From Pseudomonas sp. MIACH (GTDB lineage Bacteria > Pseudomonadota > Gammaproteobacteria > Pseudomonadales > Pseudomonadaceae): a stretch of 64,000 nt of DNA. The notes beneath the pieces are model-generated. The model worked only from the letters and a program-made list of their open reading frames with translations, did no database searches and was not told the DNA's origin. Numbering within the stretch: the stretch's first letter is position 1; each line of letters starts with the position of its first letter. The DNA is taken from assembly GCF_001269925.1 (NCBI RefSeq), contig NZ_LHVO01000051.1, positions 124,001-188,000 of the forward strand. The letters are read 5' to 3'. Position numbers and translations under genes: made by a program. Positions 22,993 through 32,480 of this stretch are shown here, in pieces.

Positions 22993-24444
22993 TCAGACCT
23001 GCGGGTCGCCCACGTGCAGGATCTTCATGCCATTGGTGCCACCGGTGGTGTGGTAGCTGTCGCCCTTGGTCAGGATGACCCAGTCGCCTTTCTCTACGAC
23101 GCCGCGCTTGACCAGCTCGTCGATAGCCTTCTGGCTGACTTCGTTCGGCGCCAGTGAAGCCGGATCGAACGGAATGGTGTATACGCCGCGGAACAGCGCC
23201 GCGCGGGCCTGGGCTTCGCGGTGGGGAGTAAACGCGTAGATCGGCACCGAAGAACGGATACGCGACATGATCAACGGTGTATAGCCGCTTTCGGTCAAGG
23301 CGATGATCGCCTTCACGCCCGGGAAGTGGTTGGCGGTGTACATGGCTGCCAGGGCAATGCTCTGGTCGCAGCTCTCGAACACTTTGCCGATGCGGTGGCT
23401 GGAGGTCTTGCTGGTCGGGTGCTTTTCGGCACCGACGCAGATACGCGCCATGGCCTGCACGGCTTCCAGTGGGTACGGGCCGGCGGCACTTTCGGCCGAG
23501 AGCATCACGGCGTCGGTGTAGTCGAGCACGGCGTTGGCCACGTCGGACACTTCGGCGCGGGTTGGCATCGGGTTCTGGATCATCGACTCCATCATCTGGG
23601 TCGCGACGATTACCGCTTTGTTATGGCGGCGTGCGTGCAGGATGATCTTCTTCTGGATACCGATCAGTTCGGCGTCACCGATTTCCACGCCCAGGTCGCC
23701 ACGGGCAACCATCACGGCGTCGGACGCCTTGATCAGGCCGTCGAGGGTTTCGTCATCGGCCACGGCTTCGGCGCGTTCGATCTTCGCCACCAGCCAGGCG
23801 GTACCGCCGGCCTCGTCGCGCAGTTTACGGGCGTATTCCATGTCGGCGGCGTCGCGCGGGAAGGACACGGCGAGGTAGTCCACTTCCATTTCAGCAGCGA
23901 GCTTGATGTCGGCCTTGTCTTTTTCAGTCAGGGCCGGGGCGGTCAAGCCACCGCCGCGACGGTTGATGCCTTTGTGATCGGACAGCGGGCCGCCGATGAT
24001 CACGGTGCAATTCAATTCAGTCGGTGTAGCGGTGTCGACGCGCATCACAACGCGACCGTCGTCCAGCAGCAGCTCGTCACCGACGCCGCAATCCTTGACC
24101 AGGTCCGGGTAGTCGATACCCACGACGTCCTGGGTGCCTTCGGTCAGCGGGTGGCTGGTGGAGAAGGTGAACTTGTCACCGATCTTCAGCTCGATACGCT
24201 TGTTGGCGAATTTGGCGATACGGATTTTCGGGCCTTGCAGGTCACCCAGCAGTGCGACGAAGCGGCCGTGCTTGGCGGCGAGGTCACGCACCAGCTTGGC
24301 GCGAGCCTTGTGCTCGTCCGGGGTGCCGTGGGAAAAGTTCAGACGGGCAACGTCCAAACCAGCCAGAATCAGCTGTTCGAGGACTTCCGGCGAGTTGCTG
24401 GCCGGGCCAAGGGTGGCGACGATTTTGGTACGACGGACGGACAT
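22993..24444 (-). CDS. pykA: Pyruvate kinase
   Basis: A 483-residue glycolytic enzyme transferring phosphate from phosphoenolpyruvate to ADP. The N-terminal RRTKIVATLGPASNSPEVL and LDVARLNFSHGTPDEH hold the conserved Arg and Asn, LVAKIERAEAV the active-site Lys and Glu, and VMVARGDLGVEIGDAE the metal site. The C-terminal regulatory domain ends ILTKGDSYHTTGGTNGMKIL. Length and C terminus fit the PykA type, activated by sugar phosphates or AMP in characterised members. It is monocistronic by position. No binding site was recognised upstream. Confidence 0.95.
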   Translation of the reverse strand: MSVRRTKIVATLGPASNSPEVLEQLILAGLDVARLNFSHGTPDEHKARAKLVRDLAAKHGRFVALLGDLQGPKIRIAKFANKRIELKIGDKFTFSTSHPLTEGTQDVVGIDYPDLVKDCGVGDELLLDDGRVVMRVDTATPTELNCTVIIGGPLSDHKGINRRGGGLTAPALTEKDKADIKLAAEMEVDYLAVSFPRDAADMEYARKLRDEAGGTAWLVAKIERAEAVADDETLDGLIKASDAVMVARGDLGVEIGDAELIGIQKKIILHARRHNKAVIVATQMMESMIQNPMPTRAEVSDVANAVLDYTDAVMLSAESAAGPYPLEAVQAMARICVGAEKHPTSKTSSHRIGKVFESCDQSIALAAMYTANHFPGVKAIIALTESGYTPLIMSRIRSSVPIYAFTPHREAQARAALFRGVYTIPFDPASLAPNEVSQKAIDELVKRGVVEKGDWVILTKGDSYHTTGGTNGMKILHVGDPQV

Positions 24445-24619
24445 GCACAGACTCCTGAGTTCAAGCGCTGAGGAAGGCTACTATGCTCTTTGGTTGTAGT
24501 CATTGTTCGTTTGCACTACTTATCGACCAATCGCTTGTTTTCGCGTTGATCGAATAGACGAACATCCTTGAAGATTTTCGACGTGGGGTCGATACACTGC
24601 ACAAGACAGGAGAACCCTC

Positions 24620-24994
24620 ATGCGAATTTTGCTCATTGCTGCCCTCGCCGTCAGTGTCGTCGGCTGCACCCGCTGGTCGATGGACCATCATTTGAACAAC
24701 GCCTACCGCGCCTATGGGGTCGGCGACTGCCAGCGCGTTACCCTGGAATTGTCCCAGGTCGACCGCGAAAGCCGAACCCGGCGTTATGTGCAGCCAGAGG
24801 TTTCGATGCTGCGCGGGCAATGCCTGGAGCGGCAGAAATTGTTCGTTGATGCTGTGCAAACCTATCAATTCATCATCAATCAGTACCCGTCGAGTGAGTA
24901 TGCCTATCGTGCTCGCGCGAGGCTCGATACCCTCCAGCAACTGGGGTACTACAAAGGCGCCAGCGCTGCTCAGCCGCGTCCGGCGTCATTGTGA
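24620..24994 (+). CDS. TPR-repeat lipoprotein
   Basis: A 124-residue predicted lipoprotein. Signal peptide MRILLIAALAVSVVGC has a lipobox with Cys16. Two tetratricopeptide-like helices pairs follow (NAYRAYGVGDCQRVTLELSQ; RQKLFVDAVQTYQFIINQYP then SEYAYRARARLDTL), similar to the BamD/YbgF style of repeat. It is likely attached to the outer membrane and to act as a protein-interaction scaffold; the partner is unknown. ATG 24620 follows AGGAG. It lies between pykA (divergent) and the PilZ gene. Confidence 0.82.
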   Translation: MRILLIAALAVSVVGCTRWSMDHHLNNAYRAYGVGDCQRVTLELSQVDRESRTRRYVQPEVSMLRGQCLERQKLFVDAVQTYQFIINQYPSSEYAYRARARLDTLQQLGYYKGASAAQPRPASL

Positions 24995-25217
24995 TGATAT
25001 TCGTCATTTAATAACTGGCCCGTTGCCAGTCTTGGGCTATTCTTTGGATGTTCGTTTGTATAAGTTTCTATCCGAACGAATGCGGGGTCTGGATTCGGCA
25101 GCTGCCTAGTGACAAGCGTTGTCTGTTGTCATACCGAGATCCAGGAGAGCGAGCGTATATGCTCGTTCCGAATCACTGGTACGGCCAGAGTCATGGCCAT
25201 TGGATGGCGATCTCACC

Positions 25218-25577
25218 ATGTTTACCGACCGACGGATCGAGCGGCATCAGCTACCTTACTTCCTTCAAGTGTTTAATCGCCTTACCGACAAACCCATCGG
25301 CTTCTTGGGGAATGTCTCGGAAGATGGGCTGATGTTAATCAGCCAGTTGCCCATGATGGTCGACGTGGACTTCGAGCTACGCTTGAAGATTCCTGGGGCT
25401 GATGACACCTTCCACGCTATTGACCTGACGGCCACTTGCCTGTGGAGCCATGAAGATATCAACCCCCAGCATTACGACTCCGGGTTCAGCGTGCGCCATG
25501 CGCCCGAGGAATACGGGCAGTTGATCAGTGTGTTGTTGCAGTACTTCAGTTTTGATCCCTTGCAGGCTTCGGCCTAG
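25218..25577 (+). CDS. PilZ-domain protein (probable c-di-GMP receptor)
   Basis: A 119-residue single-domain PilZ protein. The RxxxR-type c-di-GMP motif is in DRRIERHQLPYFLQV near the N terminus. The D/NxSxxG motif appears as GNVSEDGLML. The beta-barrel runs to about residue 110. Start ATG 25218 is chosen because family members begin shortly before the arginine motif; the frame opens at 25119 with sequence that does not look coding. The Shine-Dalgarno is weak. Its output partner is unknown. Confidence 0.83.
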   Translation: MFTDRRIERHQLPYFLQVFNRLTDKPIGFLGNVSEDGLMLISQLPMMVDVDFELRLKIPGADDTFHAIDLTATCLWSHEDINPQHYDSGFSVRHAPEEYGQLISVLLQYFSFDPLQASA

Positions 25578-25651
25578 AGACAGCGCGTTGTCGACCCGGC
25601 TTTGAGGTTGTTGCCCTGGCCGTGGTCGTGCGCTCTTTTTCAGCGCGTCGC

Positions 25652-26983
25652 TTAGAATACGCCGGCTTTCTTCCACCCCAGGTAGCGTGTCACCAAGGCC
25701 GCTCCCAGTCCCGATGGCGAGGTGTCCAGCACCGACAGCCCATGGGCGCTCAGTCGGTCATGCAGTTCATCCCGAGTATTGAGGTAATCGACGGTGCCGC
25801 TGTAGGCGAGCGCTTCGGGCAAGGTTTGCACTGGAGATTGGCGCAGTTGATCGAGTACCTCCTCCCGCAAGCTGGCCACCAGCACCCTATGCTGGCGGCT
25901 GATGCGCTTGATGGCGGTCAGCAGCGCTTCATCGTCCTCATCGCGCAGGTTGGTGACCACGATCACCAACGCGCGACGTTTCTGCCGGGCTAACAGCTGG
26001 CTTGCTGCCGCCTGGTAATCGGCTGTTCGTCGAGTGGTGTCCAGGTCATACACCGCGTTGAGCAACAGGTTCAGCTGGCCGCTACCCTTTACCGGCGCCA
26101 GGTAGCGTGGAGCGTCACCGGCGAAGGTGCACATCCCCACCGCATCACCTTGGCGCAAGGCGACATAGCTGAGTAACAGGCAGGCGTTGAGGGCGTGGTC
26201 AAAATGGGAGAGCTCGTCATCCTGGCTGCGCATGCGTCGGCCACAATCGAGCATGAATACGATTTGTTGGTCGCGCTCATCCTGGTATTCCCGAGCGATG
26301 GGGGTGCGTTGTCGGGCGGTGGCCTTCCAGTCGATCTGTCGCAGGCTATCACCCTCGCGAAACTCGCGCAGTTGATGAAACTCCAGCCCCAACCCTCGCC
26401 GTTGACGTTGGCGTACGCCTAGTTGGCTCAGCCAGTTATCCACGCCAAGCAGCTGTGCACCGTATAGGCGGGCGAAATCCGGGTAGACGCGGGTGGCATC
26501 GTTGGCCTCGATAAAACGTCGTGCCGACCACAGGCCTAACGGACTTGGCAGATGGATCTCGCAGCGGCTGAAACTGAAGTGCCCGCGGCGCACGGGGCGA
26601 AGGCGGTAGCCCAGCTCGCTGCGTACACCGGGGCGCAGCGTAATGGCCTGGGGCATGTTCTCCACGGTCAGCCCGTCGGGGACGTGATCGAACACCTGCA
26701 CGGTCAATGGTTGTGGATAGTCGTGTTCCAGGCTCAGGCGCACTTCTCCCCAGCGTCCCAGCGCCAGGCTGCCGGGCATCTGCCGTCGCAGCCGTGGGGC
26801 TGGCCGGCGACGCAGTCGCAGGGCATCCAGCATGGACAGCAGCAACAGTGCCAGGAGCAAGCCCCACATTACCGAGTGCAAGGTATCGGGCACCTTGAAC
26901 TGCAACGCTTGTGCAGCACCCAGCAGAATGCTCAAGCTCAGCAGTACGCCAAGCCAGATCAACAGCAGACGGGATGGTTTCAT
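25652..26983 (-). CDS. DUF58 membrane protein with degenerate MIDAS
   Basis: A 443-residue protein with two N-terminal membrane helices (about 5-27 and 33-53). A beta-rich region follows (YPQPLTVQVFDHVPDGLTVE), then the DUF58 core REFREGDSLRQIDWKATARQ with a vWA-like segment. The vWA metal site DxSxS is replaced by LDCGRRMRSQ, so metal binding is doubtful. DUF58 proteins are almost always coupled to MoxR ATPases, as here. The start ATG 26983 is 7 bases past the MoxR stop, and this is the last gene of the six-gene operon. The function is unknown; action with MoxR in folding or insertion of an envelope complex is an inference. Confidence 0.88.
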   Translation of the reverse strand: MKPSRLLLIWLGVLLSLSILLGAAQALQFKVPDTLHSVMWGLLLALLLLSMLDALRLRRRPAPRLRRQMPGSLALGRWGEVRLSLEHDYPQPLTVQVFDHVPDGLTVENMPQAITLRPGVRSELGYRLRPVRRGHFSFSRCEIHLPSPLGLWSARRFIEANDATRVYPDFARLYGAQLLGVDNWLSQLGVRQRQRRGLGLEFHQLREFREGDSLRQIDWKATARQRTPIAREYQDERDQQIVFMLDCGRRMRSQDDELSHFDHALNACLLLSYVALRQGDAVGMCTFAGDAPRYLAPVKGSGQLNLLLNAVYDLDTTRRTADYQAAASQLLARQKRRALVIVVTNLRDEDDEALLTAIKRISRQHRVLVASLREEVLDQLRQSPVQTLPEALAYSGTVDYLNTRDELHDRLSAHGLSVLDTSPSGLGAALVTRYLGWKKAGVF

Positions 26984-26990
26984 GGGCGCG

Positions 26991-27986
26991 TCATTGCCGG
27001 GGTGCCGGAATCTGGTCGAGCAACTGTTTGAGCACCTGGTCGACCTCCAGCCCGTCGATATCCAGTTCCGGCGCAATGCGTACCCGATGGCGCAGGACTG
27101 CCAGGGCGCATCCCTTGATGTCATCCGGGGTGACGAACTCGCCGCCGCGTAACAAGGCGCGCGCACGTGCACCACGAACCAACGCAATGGAGGCCCGCGG
27201 GCCGGCGCCGATCGCCAGCCCCGGCCAACTGCGGGTGGCGCGTGCCAGGCGTACGGCGTAGTCGAGTACCTGCTCATCCAGGGCCAGCTCACTGGCGATC
27301 TGCTGCAGCTGCAATATGTCTTCGGCCTGCAGCACCTTGTGCAGGGGATGAACATCCAGCATGTCGGCCCGGGACGAACGCGTCACTTCGCGCACCATCT
27401 CCAGCTCCTGTTGGGCGTCGGGATAGTCCATGCGAACCTTCAGCATGAAGCGGTCCAGTTCTGCTTCCGGCAACGGGTAGGTGCCTTCCTGCTCAATCGG
27501 GTTCTGGGTCGCCAGCACCATGAACGGCTGTCCGATGGGCAATGCCTCGCCCTCCAGGGTGACCTGCCGTTCCTGCATCGCTTCGAGCAGGGCCGCCTGG
27601 GTCTTGGCCGGGGCGCGGTTGATTTCGTCGGCGAGCAGCAGGTGGGTGAATACTGGCCCTTTGCGCAACTTGAATTGCTCGGTGTGCAGGTCATAGACCG
27701 CGTGGCCGGTGACATCGCTGGGCATCAGGTCAGGGGTGAACTGGATACGTGCGAAATCGCCGTCGAAACAACGCGCCAGTGCCCGCACCAACAAGGTTTT
27801 TCCCAGTCCAGGCACCCCTTCGAGCAGCACATGGCCGCCGGCGATCAACGCGGTCAAGACATCGTCGATCACCTGGTTCTGGCCGATCACGGCCTTGCGC
27901 AGTTCAACGCGCAGGGCCTGGGCTTGCTGACTGGCGCGCTGCAGGGCTTCGCTGGTCAAAGCGGTAGCGCTTGGAAATTCGCTCAT
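26991..27986 (-). CDS. MoxR-family AAA+ ATPase
   Basis: A 331-residue ATPase. Walker A is LEGVPGLGKTLLVRAL and Walker B LLLADEINRAPAKTQAALLE. A sensor region follows with FMVLATQNPIEQEGTYPLPE and a lid domain with GPRASIALVRGARARAL. MoxR proteins form rings and act as chaperone-like factors for partner complexes. Start ATG 27986 overlaps the preceding DUF4350 stop in ATGA; the frame extends to 28124 on the far side. It sits between DUF4350 and DUF58 genes. Unlike Bat-type MoxR operons, no canonical vWA, BatD or TPR gene is present here. Confidence 0.92.
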   Translation of the reverse strand: MSEFPSATALTSEALQRASQQAQALRVELRKAVIGQNQVIDDVLTALIAGGHVLLEGVPGLGKTLLVRALARCFDGDFARIQFTPDLMPSDVTGHAVYDLHTEQFKLRKGPVFTHLLLADEINRAPAKTQAALLEAMQERQVTLEGEALPIGQPFMVLATQNPIEQEGTYPLPEAELDRFMLKVRMDYPDAQQELEMVREVTRSSRADMLDVHPLHKVLQAEDILQLQQIASELALDEQVLDYAVRLARATRSWPGLAIGAGPRASIALVRGARARALLRGGEFVTPDDIKGCALAVLRHRVRIAPELDIDGLEVDQVLKQLLDQIPAPRQ

Positions 27987-29140
27987 AGGGCATTCCTGAG
28001 AGTTTGCAGGCATGCCACCTGTCGGCTGAAATCGGCGCTGGAAAGCCGTTTTGCCGGAAGTGGGCCGAGAGCCTGGCTGATGACGTGAGAGGGTTGGCGC
28101 GTCAGGTGTGCGAGTACTCGCCATTGTTCCGTGTTGTCGAGATGTTCAAAGCCGGGATGGCGCCGCCGTGCGGTGCGCAGGATATCGTGCTGCAACGCCT
28201 GCAATAGGGTGCCTTGGCCGCTGCGACGCAGCAGGAAGTCGGCGCTGGCTTTCAGGTGCTCCTGCAACTGCCGACGGGCCTTGGGGGCGGGCGCATGGAT
28301 GGGGCCCTGGCGCATGCCGGCCTGCCAGAGTGCCAGGGCAAGCAAGGCAATGAGCGTCACCAGCGCCTGGGGGAAATAACGCAACAGCAGGGTGAACAGG
28401 TCATCCACGTCGCTGTTGAACAACAAGGTCACGGCGGTGCCCTGGTTCAGATACCACAGCAGCCAGGCATTATCGTGTTTGCCAATGTCGGGCGTTTTCC
28501 ACAGGTCGCTGTCGGTGATCACCGTTACGCGGCCTTGCCCGAGGTCGAGTTGCATCAGGTGGCTCGACCTGGCGCTATTGGCTGAAAACTGTGCCAGGTG
28601 CTTGGGGTCGATGAGATTGAAGTCGGTGTCGAAACTGAAATAGACCGGGGCGGTGTCATTGTCGACATACAGTTTGGTCAGGTCCGGTGCTTTGTTTTTG
28701 CGCGCCGGGGCGGGGTCATCGGGTTCGTCGCTGAGGGCTTGGTGGATATGCAGGCGATCGAGCAGCAGGTCGCCGCTCTTCCCGGTTTCTTCATCCCACA
28801 GGGCCTCGGCGACTACCAGTAGATGGCCGCCGGATTTGGCCCAGTCCAGGAGTTGCCCTACCTGGCGTGGCGACATGTTGCCGCGTTCGCCCAGTAGCAA
28901 CAGGCTGTTGCCCCTGGCGGGCAGGGTAGTCAGGCGTTCCAGGCCATTGGCGTGCTCCACGGCCAGGCCTTGCTGGCGCAGAAAGTGTTCGGCCGCCAGG
29001 TAAGGGTTGGCCATGGCTTCCGGGGAGGGGCCGCGGTCCACGACCTCTTCATAGGGGGTCGCTTTGCTCCAGGCGTAAAAGCCGCCCGCTCCAATCAGGC
29101 ACGCCACCATTAGGCCCACCCACAGTAATGGCCGGTTCAT
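27983..29140 (-). CDS. DUF4350 membrane protein
   Basis: A 385-residue protein. An N-terminal signal anchor spans about residues 4-22 (LLWVGLMVACLIGAGGFYAW). A Rossmann/glutaminase-like soluble region follows (LLLLGERGNMSPRQVGQLLDWA, GGHLLVVAEALW), which is the DUF4350 pattern. A second membrane helix is near residue 260 (LVTLIALLALALWQAG), and a C-terminal cytoplasmic helical tail is rich in Arg. It overlaps the DUF4129 gene by 4 bases and the MoxR gene by 4 bases, so translation is coupled. The function is unknown; in this operon it is a likely partner of MoxR. Confidence 0.82.
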   Translation of the reverse strand: MNRPLLWVGLMVACLIGAGGFYAWSKATPYEEVVDRGPSPEAMANPYLAAEHFLRQQGLAVEHANGLERLTTLPARGNSLLLLGERGNMSPRQVGQLLDWAKSGGHLLVVAEALWDEETGKSGDLLLDRLHIHQALSDEPDDPAPARKNKAPDLTKLYVDNDTAPVYFSFDTDFNLIDPKHLAQFSANSARSSHLMQLDLGQGRVTVITDSDLWKTPDIGKHDNAWLLWYLNQGTAVTLLFNSDVDDLFTLLLRYFPQALVTLIALLALALWQAGMRQGPIHAPAPKARRQLQEHLKASADFLLRRSGQGTLLQALQHDILRTARRRHPGFEHLDNTEQWRVLAHLTRQPSHVISQALGPLPAKRLSSADFSRQVACLQTLRNAL

Positions 29141-30657
29141 CGGGCACCTCCCGAACTGAACAGGGCGCGCCAATCGTTGCATAATTTCTGCTGGGCTGAG
29201 ACCGGGGGCAGGTGATGGCCATAGGCAAGGTTTTGCCAGTGCCGAGTCAATTCGTCACTGAAGGCCAGTAACTGCGGCTGCTGCAACTGGTGAATGCGTT
29301 GCAGGACCTGACCTTCCGTGTCAGCGCTTTTAAGGGGCAGGTTGAAGTCATGCAGCAACCTGCTCAGCAGGCCACGATACAAAAGGCCGAGGGCTTCCCG
29401 TGGCTGGGTAGACCAGAGTTGCTCGGCGGTGCTGGCGATATCCTCAGGCAGGGTCTCGGTGCCCAGTTCCAGGCCGAACAATTGCGCGGGCACTGGTTTG
29501 GCCGCTTTGGGCATGCGTGCCCCGCGCTGGCCGACAAACGTGCGCAACCAGTCCCGATAACGCCACACCAACAAGGCCAGGCCACCGACCAGCAGGCTCC
29601 ATAACAGTACTTCCATGCCTTGGGCGACATGCTTGAAAGTATTGCTGTTGAAGTTGTCCAGCAGTGCCTGCAGCCACGCCGGAAGTTTGCCGTCACTGTG
29701 TGCCTTGTTTTTAACGACGGGTTTTTCTTTGTCAAAGCGATAGCGGGTGACGGTTTCCGGATTTTTGAAGGGAGGCTTGTCCAGCAGCGACTTGATGGAC
29801 TGGCTGGCATTCTGGGGGGGCAGTGGTTTGGCCTCATCCGCCATGGCGGGCGAGTTGAATGACAGCCATGTCAGCCCGATCACCAGCAGTAACAGTGGGG
29901 CCACATTGCTCAGGCGTTGGCGCAGGCGGCGGAACACCAGCTCCAGGTCCCATGCCTCCAGTACGGTGCGACGATTGAGATAAAGGCTGAAACCACAGGC
30001 GACATAGATAGGCTCCCAAAACACCAGGATCAAGGCGTAGAAGGCGTTGCTCAAGTGTTCCAGCCAGACCCCTTCAGAGCCCGTCGCCAGCGCCAGCCTT
30101 TGCCAATCCCAGTCCAGTTCAAGTTGTTGCGGAATGAATAGATAGAACAGCGCCATGCAGCCGAACCACAACCCGATTTCCAGGTGCACCCCGACGGTGG
30201 TCAACCAGCGCGCGGCACCGGCATTGCGCTGCTGCAGCACGCCCAGGCGTTTCTGGCGCGCCTCGCCGTCCAGTCCTTCGAGCTGGCTGACCGGCATCAC
30301 AAAACTGCGGCTGAGGCTAAATCGGCGCCAGGTCAGGCTCGCCACCAGTTGGTGGTTAAGTAATCTTGGCCATTGGCGTACAGCCTGCTTGAGGCTGGGC
30401 GTTTCGCCGAACAGGGCTTTGGAGAGGATATATAAAGGCAAGCGGTCAAAGGCCGGTTTGAACCACCAGAACAGGAACATGGCGGCAGATGGGTATTTCC
30501 ATAGCAATGCGGTGAGCAAGGCAAAAACCGGCAGGGTCACCAGCGCCCAACTGCTCATAAGCAGCAGGCGATGCTCGCGGGCCATTAATACCCCAAGGTC
30601 CATGGCCTCCCATGCGGTACGCGGGCGAATCGCCACGCTGGCATCACTCAGGCGCAT
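29137..30657 (-). CDS. DUF4129-domain membrane protein
   Basis: A 506-residue protein with about five hydrophobic helices: four in the N-terminal half (about 40-75, 165-190, 220-245, 270-290) and one near residue 365. Between the last two is a soluble, Pro/Lys-rich stretch. The C-terminal part with EALGLLYRGLLSRLLHDFNL fits the DUF4129 domain, which is often fused to transglutaminase domains; none is present here. Start ATG 30657 overlaps the SpoIIM-like gene by 14 bases. Its function is unknown. Confidence 0.75.
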   Translation of the reverse strand: MRLSDASVAIRPRTAWEAMDLGVLMAREHRLLLMSSWALVTLPVFALLTALLWKYPSAAMFLFWWFKPAFDRLPLYILSKALFGETPSLKQAVRQWPRLLNHQLVASLTWRRFSLSRSFVMPVSQLEGLDGEARQKRLGVLQQRNAGAARWLTTVGVHLEIGLWFGCMALFYLFIPQQLELDWDWQRLALATGSEGVWLEHLSNAFYALILVFWEPIYVACGFSLYLNRRTVLEAWDLELVFRRLRQRLSNVAPLLLLVIGLTWLSFNSPAMADEAKPLPPQNASQSIKSLLDKPPFKNPETVTRYRFDKEKPVVKNKAHSDGKLPAWLQALLDNFNSNTFKHVAQGMEVLLWSLLVGGLALLVWRYRDWLRTFVGQRGARMPKAAKPVPAQLFGLELGTETLPEDIASTAEQLWSTQPREALGLLYRGLLSRLLHDFNLPLKSADTEGQVLQRIHQLQQPQLLAFSDELTRHWQNLAYGHHLPPVSAQQKLCNDWRALFSSGGAR

Positions 30658-31624
30658 GGCGAGTCCGTCCGGCAAAGGTCAGGTAAGTCGCCACCAGCAG
30701 CCAAAGTGCAGCGCCCACCAGGTATTTGACCCAAGGGGCGATCTGGGTGGTGGAGGACCAGTAGGCTTCGATAAATGCCGCAATCAGCAGGAACACCATG
30801 ACACCGCACAGCAGTTGCACGCTCTTGCGAGCGGCGAGGCGTAGGGATTCGCCACGGGTCAGTTGCCCCGGTGCGATCAACGCCCAGCCCAGTTGCAAGC
30901 CTGCTGCGCCGGCGAGTGCAATGGCCGTCAACTCAAAAGCCCCATGGCCGATGACAAATGACCAGAAGGTCTGGCCATAGCCGATTTCGGTCAGGTGCCC
31001 GGAAATCGCGCCGATGATCAGCCCATTGAATATCAGGAAAAACACACTGCCCAGACCGAACAGCAAACCGGCGGCAAATGTCTGAAAAGCGATACCGGTG
31101 TTGTGCATGACGTAGTAGCCAAACATCATCCAGTCTTCGCTCGATGCGCGTTCGGCAGCACGCCCCAGCCGGCTGGCATCGGGGTCATACATGCCCTGCA
31201 TTTCGGCCACTTGCTGGGGGCTGACAATGCTGTAGATCAGGTCGGGAAACAGGTAGACCAGCAGGGCAATGCCCAACAGGCTGCCAAAGAACAGCAGGCT
31301 GGCAATCCACACGAAGCGCCACTGTTCTCGCACCAGTCGTGGAAAGTCGGCCAGTATGAAACTCAGCACATTCGCCGCCAATTGGCTGCGGTGGCGATAC
31401 AGTTGTTGATGGCCGCGCAACGCCAGTTGTTGCAGGGGGTCCACCAGGTAACTGCTGTAGCCGCGTTCCTGGGCGAGGGCCAGGTGCTGGCATAGACGCC
31501 GGTATTGATGTGGGAAATCGGCCACGTCATTGGCCTTGGCCTTGCCTTGTTCCAACTGCTCCAGTATTTCGGCGAAGGATTGCCACTGGGATTGGTAACG
31601 GCTTTCAAAGAGACTCTGCTTCAT
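30644..31624 (-). CDS. SpoIIM-like (stage II sporulation M / DUF95) membrane protein
   Basis: A 326-residue inner-membrane protein. The N-terminal 90 residues are soluble and helical. About five membrane helices follow, with the SpoIIM signature MFGYYVMHNTGIAFQTFAAG and FWSFVIGHGAFELTAIALAG. Sporulation is absent in Pseudomonas, so the name only reflects the shared fold. It overlaps the RDD gene by 4 bases and the DUF4129 gene by 14 bases. In many bacteria SpoIIM-like and RDD genes travel with MoxR-DUF58 genes, as here. The function is unknown. Confidence 0.87.
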   Translation of the reverse strand: MKQSLFESRYQSQWQSFAEILEQLEQGKAKANDVADFPHQYRRLCQHLALAQERGYSSYLVDPLQQLALRGHQQLYRHRSQLAANVLSFILADFPRLVREQWRFVWIASLLFFGSLLGIALLVYLFPDLIYSIVSPQQVAEMQGMYDPDASRLGRAAERASSEDWMMFGYYVMHNTGIAFQTFAAGLLFGLGSVFFLIFNGLIIGAISGHLTEIGYGQTFWSFVIGHGAFELTAIALAGAAGLQLGWALIAPGQLTRGESLRLAARKSVQLLCGVMVFLLIAAFIEAYWSSTTQIAPWVKYLVGAALWLLVATYLTFAGRTRHAPE

Positions 31625-32313
31625 GTCGGCCCCAACAGGCCGCGGGCCACGCCATTGAGCTGCTCCACGGCGCGGGCCGGCGACACTTGCAGCGGCGTCG
31701 CAAGGATCGAGGCGAGCTCGTGTACCCGTTCGGCGGACAACTCACCCTGGCGTTCGGCGAAGCCAAGAATCGCTCGCTGCTCACTCAGTTCCAGGGCGAA
31801 GGGTAAGCGCAATGGTGCGGCTTGCGGTACCTGGGGACGTGCCAAGGGCTGTTCGCGGTAGACCACCAACGTGCCAGCGGCCAGGTCGCCGAGGCGTTTG
31901 AAGTGAGGATGATGCAGGCAACTGATTGCGCCGAGAAAGTAGCCGAAAGGCAGCATGTCGACGAACCGCAGGAGGTTGCGGATCAACGACGCTGACCAAC
32001 CGATAGGTGTGCCGTCATCCTGCACTACCCGCAAGCCCATGACCTGCTTGCCCGGTGAGCAGCCCTGGTTGAGTACCTCGAACAGCACCATGTACCACCA
32101 ACTGACCAGGAACAGCAGAAGCGAGCCCAGGCCGATACCAATATTGCCGAGCAACGCCAATGGCACCAGCAGCACGCCCATGACCACCGCGCGTGCGCCC
32201 AGGTCGAAGGCAAATGCCAGCGCCCGTGGCACCAGGCCGGCTGGACGCAGTGGCAGGTCGATACCCTCCGGGGTCTCGATCTGGTAGCGGGTATCCAATG
32301 GGGCTGATGGCAT
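31621..32313 (-). CDS. RDD-family membrane protein
   Basis: A 230-residue protein. The RDD domain covers about residues 15-155, with PRALAFAFDLGARAVVMGVL, a second helix, GCSPGKQVMGLRVVQDDGTP and LRFVDMLPFGYFLGAISCL, giving three to four membrane helices. A soluble C-terminal tail follows. Start ATG 32313 is chosen as the first Met before the conserved domain; the frame extends to 32442. This is the first gene of the six-gene operon, divergent from sbcB with 167 bases between the starts. The function is unknown. Confidence 0.85.
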   Translation of the reverse strand: MPSAPLDTRYQIETPEGIDLPLRPAGLVPRALAFAFDLGARAVVMGVLLVPLALLGNIGIGLGSLLLFLVSWWYMVLFEVLNQGCSPGKQVMGLRVVQDDGTPIGWSASLIRNLLRFVDMLPFGYFLGAISCLHHPHFKRLGDLAAGTLVVYREQPLARPQVPQAAPLRLPFALELSEQRAILGFAERQGELSAERVHELASILATPLQVSPARAVEQLNGVARGLLGPT

Positions 32314-32480
32314 CGCGATCCTTGGCAGTGCAGAGCGTTTGGGAGACACGGATGCTAACAGCGTCGGCGATGGAAGCAACCATTCGAGGTTTTGCTGGAT
32401 GTTTGTACAGTCTATTTGGTGCTGGCCCCGGGCACGGCTCAACGCCTAGACTTTGTCGATCTTCAGCACAGGAATAGCCC

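Noticed and set aside
25119..25217. A 5' extension of the PilZ gene
   Set aside because: The added residues (Arg/Ser-rich) do not fit the family start, and the core begins at ATG 25218.
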